From Amoebophrya sp. A120 (Eukaryota; Sar; Dinophyceae; Syndiniales; Amoebophryaceae), in contig CAJINV010000018.1 of the NCBI GenBank assembly GCA_905178155.1, positions 192,479-256,478 on the forward strand: 64,000 nucleotides of DNA, given 5' to 3'. The translations under genes and the position numbers were made by a program. How positions within the stretch are numbered: the first letter of the stretch is position 1; each line of letters begins with the position of its first letter. A model generated the notes under the pieces. The model was not told where the DNA came from and made no database searches. It saw nothing but the letters and a program-made list of their open reading frames with translations. Below are positions 12,901 through 24,900 of this stretch, in pieces.

Positions 12901-15900
12901 GGTCGGCCGCCTTTTTGTACTCGTCACTCTGCTTGGTGAGCTTCAGCTCGAACCTCTTTAACTCTTCGATCAGTTTGTTCTGGCGGGTGGTGATCACGTC
13001 CAGCAAGAGTCGGTGCGGCGAGAACAGGTTCCACTGCTTCGCGGACTCCTCCTTGTTGGGAAGAAAAGACAGGAAGTTCATGTTCGTCCAATCGAGCACG
13101 TAGGCCACTTCCTGCGTCTTCACCTTCTCCATGAAAAATCTCGAGAAGTACACGGAAGACAAGGTCTCGAACAAACTGCTGAGGAATGGGATGTTGTCCA
13201 TGGAAAGCTTGTCCCCGTCCACATCTTCTGGGTTCAAGGCGGCTGATTTTTCCAGTAAGTGGAGCACGTACTTCATCAACTCTTCGTTCTCCACAATCCG
13301 GGCCGCCCGGTTCGCGATTTCCTGCCCATCGGAGATTTGTTCAATGAACTTCTTGCGGGACAAGTCGTACGGGTCAGTTATTTTGCCTTGGTCCGCTGCA
13401 CTCGACGCTCCCTTCTGTAAGACTTCCAAAACTTCTGCGTTCGTGCCTCTGTCTTCGCCGGTTTCCGCGATCAAATTGATGTTCGCTCGGGATTCGTGGA
13501 GACGTCGGACCAAATCCGTTGCTAATTGCAATAATTCGGCCAGGAACTCAAGTGATTCGACATACACCACGTGCTTCTTCGTCGTCGTAAACTTCGCACG
13601 CCACACAGCCTCCGCCACCCACGCTTGCGGGCGGTGGTGCACCGGGTAGGCGGAGCTCCGACTTGGTGCGCCGCCGGCGACGTAATTTGCTGGCACGGAG
13701 GAGGAAACGGCATTGATATTATCCGGTGCAACAACTAGAGCCTTTTTCTCCATAAACACCGTCGGCAACACCGAACCGGCCCCAACAGAGCTTGTGATCG
13801 AGTCATAATCGCCAAGCAGCAAGTTGCGCTTCGTCATCGCGAATCTCCTGCGCAGGCACTGCACAGCCCCCCAGAACCCTCTTCGCATCAAAGCCTTGTG
13901 CCCTCCATATAGCGAACGAGCGGTTGCCAAATTGTTCCAGTTCTCCAAGCGCCCCGGCCCGGCATTTTTTTTGTAGTCTTCATCTTTGAAATCGTGATTG
14001 TCGAAGTCCTGGCCGAACAGTGCGGAGCATTCCTTTTTAGAAGGTTGGGAAGAGGCAGCAGCCACTCTTGGTTCGTTGTCAATCATTTCGCCGACGATCT
14101 GTGCCGTTTCTGCTTTGTTCCCCTGCGAATGTGCGTCCGAGCTGATCCAGTTTTCCTCCACAGTCTGTAGGCTCAACAGTGGCGCTTCTGCTCGCAAGTA
14201 CCAGTCCAAATCGGACAAGGACACAATGAAATCAGACAAGGAATTCTCAATCGCGTTGAAGTTTTCGGCCTGCTGTTCCAATTTCTGCTTACTCTCTCGG
14301 CTGATCGAGTGGTCAATCGCGTCTTCTGACCCTTCCGGCGGGAATTGTTGACCACCACCTGCTCCCTGGGCGGGAGATACAGATACCTTTCTGTAGTGCG
14401 TCACCACCGGGTAGGGTTTAGCCTGCTTGTCATCTCCTGAATTACCGTCCGAGCCTGTTCCTGCTTTCGCGGCCGTTCCGGAGCTGTCTTTCAGGAAACC
14501 TGTATCATCCCCGAACATGTGCAGCTGCTTCAAGTACTGCTGCACACGACGCGAAATCGTCTGTGTTTGCTGCAAGCAAGCCAAATACAGCGACTTCAGC
14601 TTCTGCTTCACGGAAGTTGTTGTACTACTAGTAGCCATCAACACCTGGCTCCTCCTCTCGTCGAGTAGTCCCTGTTTCAGCATCGAAACGAACAGTGGCA
14701 GTGCCCGCTTCTTCAGCTGCCGGTCGATTTTCGATGCGAGTAAAGTGTACTTTTGCCGCTCGCGGAGGAGTTTCTGCCGCGCTTCCTCGTAAGCACTAGA
14801 GAACGCGGACTCGTCGTCCGCCTGCCAGTACTTCCGTGTTTCTTGATTCGTGACGATCTTCTCCTTAACCTCGATCAAGTCGAACAGTTTTCCGTACAGA
14901 TTCTTCATCTCTGCTGAGTTCATTTCCACACGGAGTTTAATCATCGCGGACTTCAGCTTCGGAATGAAGTTCTGGTGCGACCGAATGGCTTCGCCGCCTT
15001 CAATCGACTGTTGCTGCTCCTTGCGGATCGTGATTTGCGACGGATTTTCGTTTTCATTGACCTTGCTCCAGTTATTTAATGCGTTGATCGCCTTGTCCCT
15101 GTTGGTGTTTTCTGCCAGTTCAGCCTGTAATTGTTCCTCTGTTGCGATGATTTTCTGATTGTAGCTGTCATCAGCAACGAGCAAGACTGACCGCAAGAAC
15201 GAAGACGCAAAGATCTCTGCGAAGCCCAGGAAGGATTTCGTAAAGTCGACTTTCTTGCCTTGTTCTATCAAATGTAAAAACGTCGCGTCGTCGCCCGGGA
15301 CCCCAGACTCAAGATGGGCATAATTTTGTTGCTAAAGACAGCAAATTTTGGCTGTTGATGCGCATGACAACTCTGGTCATGTTTAGATGGCGAAGCCGCG
15401 TCACAAACCGATCACCTTAATATCCTGGTTCTAGCATGACAAACTCCCAGATAGAGTAATTAGAAAACGCCTCTCAAGATGAACATTATAGTGTTTGCGC
15501 GTGAGAAACATTTTGGGCATGCAGAGTTTTGCAAGGCAAATCTGGGTTGGACACAGACACCACGTTTTTCCGCACGATATCCTCTAGGTTTTCCATATCC
15601 TGCCGGTTGGCCAGCCCGTCGACAATGTCGAAGCGTTTCAAAGTATGCAGCATTCTTTCCGGCGCACCTTCCCGAGGCTGCAGAGAGGTGGGCTGAACGA
15701 ACTTCGCTTCCTGAACTCCATCGTGGATATCGACCCTGTACGGGGATAGAATATCCTCCAGCGATTTGCCGCTTTCAAAGAACTTCGTTTTGCTGTTGCC
15801 AGAAGCCGTAGTTGTAGCGGCATACCACCCGAGGATGTGTTTCAGAGGGGAACTAAGCGCAAACGCGTTTACCAAGCAGCTGCTGTAGCTCGTGCTTTCC

Positions 15901-18900
15901 TGGTTCAATTCCAAAACTGGTGTGACGAAAATCGGGGTTCTCAAAATCTCCGTGCTGTCAGATGGTAGTTTCGAAAACACGGCATTTTCATCCTCTGTCA
16001 TCAGCATCTCGTCGACCCCTTGCTTCAGCTTCAGCCAAGCCTGACGCAGGGCGTTGTGCCGGATCGCAGAAATCCGTTTTTTTGTATTTTCAAAAGAGTT
16101 CGCGGGCACAATGCCGAGCTCCTGCTTTTCCAAAATTTTCTGGTCGATCATCGTTGCGAAGGTCTGGTCCTTCCCGACGCCCTCCAGTCCAAAGTTCGGC
16201 CCGAGCAGGGACACATGCTCTACTACCGCTTTTAGCATTTTCTGAACGCCATCGGCGGAGAGGGTTGCTTGCTCTTGCTTGGTATGGATTGCAAATATGT
16301 CTGGGTCTGGGAAGTTGCGAGATTTGTCATGCTAGTCTGGCATGACTCTTAACTCTGTGTTGCGTCACCGCAAAGAGCGCCTCTTGCTTGTCATGCAAAA
16401 AGTCAGTTGCTCATGCGGAGTACGCAACTGAGAACCACGGAAAAACTTGTCATGCTTGGCAGCGCATTACAGTCTGCTCACTATTCCTCTTCTTACATCC
16501 CAAGTTTCCAGACCCAGACATATTCGCATTTGATACTTGGTTTGCTCCAGCTGCTGCAACTGTTCTCTCGTCGTTGGCACGTCGGTCATCTCAGTTTCTT
16601 CCGGATAATCGACGTCTTTGTCGCCAAAACTGCTCTGCGCACCATGTACAAAAATGTTCACGAGCCAAATCTGCTCGAGAAGCAGTGCCGCCAGTCGCGC
16701 CTTGCTGGATTCCACGTGGTTGGTCTGTAAGTGCTTCAGGAGCTTTTGAATGTTGCTCCAAGCGGGCGTGTTCTCTTCGTAGGGGGAAATCTTTGGCTCG
16801 AGCAGGTATTCCTTGACGCATCGTTCTCGTATCAGGCGAAAACACTTAGCCGGATCGGTCAAATGCTTGGTCTTGTGCTCATCCTCCGGATCCAGACGGT
16901 CCGCTTGTGGGAAGAAATATTCCTCTAAGTCGGCACGGCAAACGGAATAGACAAAGGGGAGCTGAGGGACGAGATTTTCAACATTCAGTCCCCCGGCCGC
17001 TCCATCGGTTCCCGCCGTGAATTGCACAGCTTTGCTGATAATCCTCCGACTGGTTCTCTCACTAACCGCTTTGGTCACTCGCTTCTCGTAAGCAGCCGCT
17101 TTCCGCCTTTGTCTTGCTAAGAATTCAATCAGCAATTTCCTCTTTTCGAACAAAGATTTCATTGCCGATCGCTTCTTCTGCATGACGCGCTCCAGCTTTT
17201 TCCGTTTTTTCATATCCCCCGTGTTCATGTCCGTTTGGACCTGTTGCTCCGCCGTCTCTTCTATCAAATGCAAAAGTGTCCGGGTCTGGAAGGTTGGAAC
17301 TTGTGATGCTAACTTTGGACTCGAAAAAAATCTGTATTGCATGACCAGCAAGAGGCGTCTCGTTTGTGCTACGCGGCGAGGGCGTTTGTCATGCTGCGTA
17401 GGCATCAGGAAGGGTTCTAAAAGTCTGTGATGGTAGGGCATGCATCACACACAATCCTGGGTCATGCAAAACATGCATGACAAGTCTCAGAATCTTCCAG
17501 ACCCAGACATTTTTACAATCCATATCTTCCTGTTGCGACTCCTTCTGTGACTGTTGCTGCGCCATCTGCTGCGCTTTCGCCGCGATGTTTTGCGCGACGA
17601 CGTCTAACACCACCTGCTTCGAAGCCTGCATCTCAAAGTCCCACTCGTCCGCCTTCTGCAGGGACTTCTCCACGTGCGCCTGAGCGTTCTCCAATCGAAT
17701 CGCTAGCACTTCGTTGACTCGGCCCTGCACCTGCTGGTTGGCGCGCATCGTCATCTTCATCTTTTTTCCAAACTGCTCGGCGGCACGCAATCCCTCTTCG
17801 ACGGCATATGCGTGGTTCTTGAAGGATTGGAATTGCTGCGACTCCGCGAACACGTGGTGCGCAACCGCGGCCTGTTCCGCCGCGTTGTTCAGGGACCGTT
17901 CCGCGTCCTTTTTCTTCTTGTCGTTCTCCTCCACTTTTCCCTGCAGCTTATCCATTTCGACGTTCTGCGCCTGGATCTCCTTGGCTAACGCGGCAACCTC
18001 ATTGAGGAGTTCATCCATCAGCTCCATCTGCTCGTCCATCGCGTTTTGCAGGGCGTTCTGGTGCTCCGCATCTCTCTGCTTCGATTCGTCCTGCTGCTTC
18101 TGCTGATCGTGCGGCATCTGGTGTTCCTTTGCCCGCTCGCGCTTGTGGTTTCGTTGCTTGCCCTTCAGCATCATACGGGACTTCCGGATCTGCTTGTTGT
18201 GCATGTTCTTTTCCGGAATGTCGGGATCTCTCGGCGTCGGTGGCGGCCGGTATTCGCGCTTCATAATCGCAATCGGCTGGTCACCACCGCCTATGGATTG
18301 TAAAAGTGTCTGGGTCTGGAAACTTGTGATGCTGGGTGGCGTATCATGAGGAGGCCGCAAGTGCTGGCTCAGCATGACAAGTTTCGGAGGTTCTAGGTGC
18401 TGCCTATTCTGCATGACAAACTGCGTTTCTGCATGACAGAAAAATGGCGCTCCTGGGTAATGTGCATGACAAATTTAAGAGTCACGTGAGACAAGCATGA
18501 CAAACTTGCATTCTTCCAGACCTAGACATTTTTGCACTTGATACCGCCCTGCTCGCAAACACCGGCGGTGTCTCCGCCCCCGCCGGAACCGCCGAAGGCG
18601 TTGTTGAAAAACTCGCCGATGCGGCCAAAGACACCGCCACCGCTGGAATGCGTTTTCCAGGCGGATTTCTTAATTCCCTCAGCGCCGTTCTGCGGGATCC
18701 CCGCGGCTTTCGCGATGTGGTCCGGCTTGTCCGAAGCGGAAAAGATGACGCAGTGCTGTTCCGGGATGGAAGCGCCGATGTCTACCGGGTAGGCGTTATC
18801 AACTGCAAAAGTGTCACGGTCTGGAAGAGTGCCAGACTTGTCATGCAGGTTTTCCATGACCCATGAGCTCGTCTCGTATGCAGGACATAGCATAACAGAT

Positions 18901-21900
18901 TCTGTGAGAGTTCTATCATGCCTATCCTGCATGAGAAACTGCCTCTCGATTAGGTCAAAAGTGGCCAGCTTTTGGTAATCATGCAACACAGATTTTTACA
19001 TGATTCAGATTTAGCAAGACAAGTTGCTTCGTTCCAGACCCAGACATTTTTGCATTTGATACGCGTTGTAGGTCTCGTATTTGTCTTCTCGGATCATCCA
19101 CTTGACAAAACCGGTGACTGCCCGGATGAGAATCGACGCAAATGACCACGGACTGGTCACGACGGACGCGATGTATCATGTTGAAAAACGTCCCCACCCC
19201 AGAGTCAAGATGGTGATTTTTCTACACAAATCAACAAGCAGCTTTGGCTGTTTCGCATGACAAGCTGAGACTCGTAGTGTAGTGCTGTTCGAGGTAGTGC
19301 AGCCGCATGACAAATCGACTACCTTATCCTGAGTCCAGCATCACAAACTTCCAGATAGCATGAGAAACTGCCTCTTATGGGGCTGCGCATGAGAAACACT
19401 TGAGGCATGCTATTTTGCATGACAAGTCTGGGGTGGGGACGTTTTCACAAATGATACGATGAGGGTTTTAATCAGGCCCCACACGTCAAAGCTGCCCGGC
19501 ATGTCGATCCACATACTGGACTCGGAGTCTTTCAGCGCCTCGAAATCGAACTGCAGGGCATAGTGGTAGCCGTAATCGTCGGACATTTCCCTCTCCGTCA
19601 TGGTCAATCCGTACTTGCCACTGTTCCCCGACAATCGGATTCCATCGAAGCCGTCGGACAAAGGCGAGCAGTCCCCGCCAAAGCCCATGAAGTGCTGCTC
19701 CTTCGGATCCAAGGAGTCCGCCGGTTGGTAGCCCGCGTTGTCGTCTTTTCGCGTCTCAGCGGGCCAGTGGACCTTGTGGTGATAGTCGGGAAGGACAGCG
19801 AGGTTCGCGTCGCGACCCACCATGGTGAACTCCTGCCGTTCCGCGATGTCGGTCCGCGTTTCCTGATTCGAGTCGCTGTTTTCGTTCTGTTTTTGGCGCT
19901 CTTCTCGGTCCTCGGTCGACAGCAGCGTTCTCTTCTGCCGTTGAGTCTGTCTCGCCTCTGGCTGCGCGTCGTCGCCAAATGTCTCCTCGTTTTCCCCGTC
20001 TTTTTCCACCACCAGTCTGAAAGACCCGGGAGTCCCGCCCTCTCCGCGGAAGCCTGCGGCACCGGGCAACCCTGGCCACTCGCCCTCCGCACCGAAGCTT
20101 CCTTGCGCGATCGTCGCGGCGAAATCGCGGGCGGTCTTTCCGCGAGTGCCCGTTCGGGACAACTGCCGGTCGAGCTGCTGTGCGAGGTCAATCGTCAAGA
20201 ATATTTCGGAGACGATGGCGCCGCCAAAAATCCAATTTTCCAAGCCGAGGAGCTTACCGAGCCACTCCCGCGACTTCGCGTCGTGCTTCACCCAGTAGTT
20301 GTGCAAAAATTTCGACCCGGAAACCCCGTTCGCGCCGTCCGATTGCGCGCCGTTGTCCCCGATACCGCCGATCTGTCCGCCGGTGCCGCGACCACCTTCC
20401 ACGTTGATGGAGAGAAGCCTTGCTAACTCCACGTAGGGGACGCCCTCGTGGAGCATCTTCACCCGGTCTTCGGATAGATTTTCCGGTTTCTGCAGGTCTT
20501 TGAACGATGGTTCATACGGAGCCCTGTTCCGCCAGGACCGGCCTCCCGCCCTGACCCGGATCAGGTGGTGGCCGGCGTGCTGACCGGGAATGCCGTCCAA
20601 ACCATGCCCACCCTGCAGTCCGGCTGGAGTCCCCGTCGCCTCGCCCTTGCGCATGTCAATACCGGCGGTGGAGCGGACGAACTGCACGGAGTACTGCCAC
20701 CGCGCGAGATCGCTGTCCCCCGTGTAGTCGTTCGACTCGTCTTCCTGCCGTTTCGCCTCGTCCTGCTCTTCCTTCCTTCTCTCGTCCTCGGACAGATTTT
20801 TCTGCCTCTCGGTCTCGCGATCCCGCTTGTTCATCGCCAGTCGTTCCAGGTCGATCTTCCCCTTCTCCTTGTGGAACTCATCAGTATGCGTCCCCCCCTC
20901 CCTGAAGTCCCGGACCGTGGTCGCGACGGCCAACCGCTCATCTCGGCCGGCCCTCCGCTTTTGCAGCAGCGCCTCCGCTTGCCTCTTCGTCGTGTCCCCC
21001 TCGATCATCATGGGCGCCTCGTTCGGCATCGCGAAAAACGGGGAACCGGCCGCCCACTTGTTTGGCTTGTTGTTGATCACCTCGGTCCCGTGCCCGTCTG
21101 ACCAGGAAAACTTCCACACATTGTCCGGCTTCATGAACGAGGGGTCATACAGTGCAACGTTGGCCGGGTTCGTTGGGCTGTAGGACTCCGGCTCGACGGC
21201 CTTGAGCTGACGGAGAGAGTATTTGTACCACTCATTCTTGTCCCTCGGCTGGCGATCCTGCTCGAGTTCATAAGCGTTCTTGTCCGCCCCGTCGTCGACT
21301 GCATCCTCGCGGTCTTTGTTTTTCGACTTACTCGGCCGGTGCACGAACTCATCCCTGATTCCATACAGTTCCCGGAACTGCTGTTTTACCACTTGGTACT
21401 CCTTCAGTGGCCGCATCTCCTCCTTCACGGGCAGGGCGCGCGTGTAGTCGTAGCGCCGGTACTGTAAGTGGTCGACTCGCCTGCGCCCCGCGGTGGAGAT
21501 GGTAACGGGGAGTAAATCAAAATACAAATCTCGTCCGTTGTTCCAGCCGTTGAGAACCGCGCCCTGGGAGCCGTTGGGCCTGGAGAGCTTGTCGAGCGCC
21601 ATCTTCTTCGTGGGCTCATCATTCGCACCTTCCGCGTCGAGTACTTTCTCCGGAGTTTTGTACCCAAAACCCTCCGCGTAACGCCAGTAGTCCGCGATGT
21701 CGTGCGTGCTGTCACAAGGCGCCCGCTCCCCGTGCACATGCCCGGTTTTCGGCCGGTTTTTGCAGTCTTCGCAGCCGAAAAGCTTCTTCGCGCCGTTGAC
21801 GACCGTTTTCCCGAACTTGCAGAAACCAATCAGAGCGTCGTCCAGTTGGTCTGTGTCCCGCGCTTCTGCGCCCCGCTGTGGTGCACTTTGTCTTTTCTTT

Positions 21901-24900
21901 TCCTCTTGCGCCGCTATTTTCGAAGCTTCATGTCGGAAGGCAAACGCTTGCTCACGGCTTAAAGTGCCGCAGTGGTGCAGCATCCGGTTGTAGAAGTTGC
22001 AGCCAGGAGACGGCGAGGAGCGCCACCGATCCAGTGGATCCCGGGTCTCGTACGTCAAGTTGTTCACTTGTGGCCCTTCAGTCGGTCTGGTAACACTCAT
22101 GTCGCAGTCGCACATCTGGTTCTCGTTCCAAGACTATCAAAAGGAAAAATCCCCCCTCCCCATATCAAAACGGAATTTCTGGCGCTGGATTTGTGTACAC
22201 AAATCAGCTTTGTATTGCAGGAAGGGATGGCCGCCAGATCCCCAGGCGAGGTAGGGGCGTATGGGTCTAGTTGTTCAGCATTGCAAACGGTTCTGCTTTA
22301 GGCCCAACAGCATGGCAAATCGCTTCCATAATGGGGCGGAAGCTTCTGCCCTTGTCTTCTTGCAAGACAAATGCGATTTGTGGGCTCAAATCAGCAACAC
22401 AAATTTTTGGACACATACCTTTTCGATATGGGCAGGGGGGATTTTTCCCCACAATAAAGACTGCACCCGCTGGAACAGTGGCCACCAGGAGTTCTTCGCA
22501 CGGTAATTCATCCGCGCTGCGAAGGTGTTGGGATCGGGGTTCGCGACGATGCCCGTTTTGTTGTCAATCGGGTAGGTCTATACGTTGCAAATATGTCTGG
22601 TTCTGGAAACTTGTGATGCAAGAAAGGGAATAGTGAACTCAGTATAATGCGCTGCCAAGCATGACAAGTTTTTTTCATGGTTCTGAGTTGCTATTGACTC
22701 CGTATGAGAAACTGCGTTTTTGCATGACAAGGAGGAGGAGCTCTTCTCGGCCATGAAACACAGAGTTCAGAGTCATGCCAGACTAACATGACAAATCTCG
22801 CAATCTCCCAGACCCAGACAATTTTGCATTTGATAAGGTCGGAATCCTCTGGTGCGGCATACCGATCCTGACCCCAGCAACCTTCGCAGCAGTGAAGGAG
22901 ACTCCCGGGATGTGGTCATCCGTGTCGTAATAGAACAATTCGACGTTTTTCACAGTGATGGAAGTCACTAATTCCGCGACAAAGTCGTCCAAATCGATTG
23001 CTGTCGCTTCCAACAATTCCATAAAGTCGAACGTGGAAAATCCGTCCTCACTTTTCTTCTTGGATTTATTCACGCCAAACGGCCGCTCGTTCCAGATCAC
23101 CTTACCGTGGCGCTCCATGGAGAAGTAACGCAAACCTTCGCCGACTTTCCCCTTGCTCAGTTGCTCTTCGTCCTTGGGGTCGATTTCCCCCTCTAGATCC
23201 CACTGAACCCGTTTCTGCATTAGCACGAAGGGACTCAACCCTTTCCCCGCCTCGGCCGAATTCGGATCTTGGAGGACGTGCACGCCCATGCGGAATTTCG
23301 CGTCCGGGTAGGAGGCGAGAAAGTCCGGCGCGTAGGTCACCGGGTATTCCCTAGCGTAGTAAATCATCACCCGCTCCCTCAGCATCTCCTGCGTCCACAT
23401 CGGGAAGCTCTTAAAGCTGAAGCACTGACCCAAAGCCCAGTCCCGGAATCGGTCGTGCCGGGTTTTTGTCCGCTTCTCCTGCTCAGCATCAGCCTTCGCT
23501 TGCGCGTTTAGCTCCTGCAGCTCCTCTTTCTCAAGTTGCGCCGCGCTTCTGTCCTTATGCTGCTGTTTGAACTCATCCCACCAATTGGAAATCGCGTCTT
23601 CGCCTTTTTCCCTAATTTCCATCGGCGGGCCGGTTTCGACCTGCTGCAGATAGGCTTCTCTGCTATCCCGCTTCTTCTTTCGCTCCTCCGCATCGGCTGC
23701 CGCCTTTTTCTCGGCCGATTTCATTTTCGCTTCATCCTCTTCCCAGCTGTTCTCCGCTTCGTCGGAATTCTCTTCCCGGGTTTCCGCCTTCGCGCGGAAA
23801 TGGTACGTGCCCCGCATGGCCCGAGCGGAGTTCAATCGGACGCGCACGATGGTCGTCCAACTACCGTTATCAAATGCAAAAATGTCTGGGTCTGGAACAA
23901 GGCAACTTGTCATGCTAGATCTGAATCATGTAAAAATCTGTGTTGCATGATTACCAAAAGCTGTCCACTTTTGACCTAATCGAGAGGCAGTTTCTCATGC
24001 AGGATAGGCATGATAGAACTAACACAGAATCTGTCATGCTATGTCCTACATGCCAGACCTCATGGGTCATGCAAAATATGCATGACAAACCTCGCAATCT
24101 TCCAGACCCAGACATTTTTACATTTGATAACCGTCGGCTCTCTGATGCGGCACAGCCTCCAGCCACCGCGTGCGCATTCTTCTATGCTGTGCAAAAGTAT
24201 CGTACTAGTATAAATCGCATGATAAATCTCCTCAGCATGAGAAATAGAATTTTTAATGCGGATTTACATTGAGAAAGAAATCTGTAATGCATGACTGCGA
24301 TTACTACGAGTACGATACTTTTGCACAGGATATGCCCGCACCCCCTGTTCGTGGGCACTAGGGTACTCGGCTTTCCCCCCGTTCGGGAAGATGGGCCAGT
24401 TGTCCGCAATTTGCTCGTTCACCTGCCCCTTCCGCAATTTCCCCCAAGCCGCCTCGGAGGAGTCATCGGACACGCGCTCGCGGAGACAGTCGACGTATCG
24501 TGCGTAAAAACGTCCCCGCACCAGAGTCAAGATGGGAAATCTGCTAGACAAATTACCCAGCTTTGGTTGTTTCGCATGGCAAGTTTGTCCTCGTAGTGTA
24601 ATCCTGTAGTTGAAGTAGTTCAGAAGCATCACAGATCTAGCACATCATGCTGATTATAGCATCACAAATTCCAAAACACGACAAGAATATGCTTCTCATG
24701 GGGCTCCGCAGGAGAAACTTTTTTGGCATGCAGATTTTCATGACAACTCTGGGGTGGCGACGTTTTTACACAGGATACGATGATGGATTGGTTCACCTCT
24801 TTGTCCATTTTCTGCAGCACATCTATTACAGTGAAAAGTGCCCGCACCCCTGAAATTGCAAAAATTTGTGATGCGAAGATTCCACATGAAAACTTTTTGT

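Noticed and set aside
19062-22134. A gene start at the Met near 22115
   Set aside because: The frame continues upstream through SWNENQM into the previous exon across intron 18, so this Met is internal.
24496-24777. A TA target-site duplication (mariner-like) from the shared TA in TATC/GATA
   Set aside because: A 2-bp duplication would not restore the reading frame; the 5-bp repeats outside the TATC/GATA tips do.
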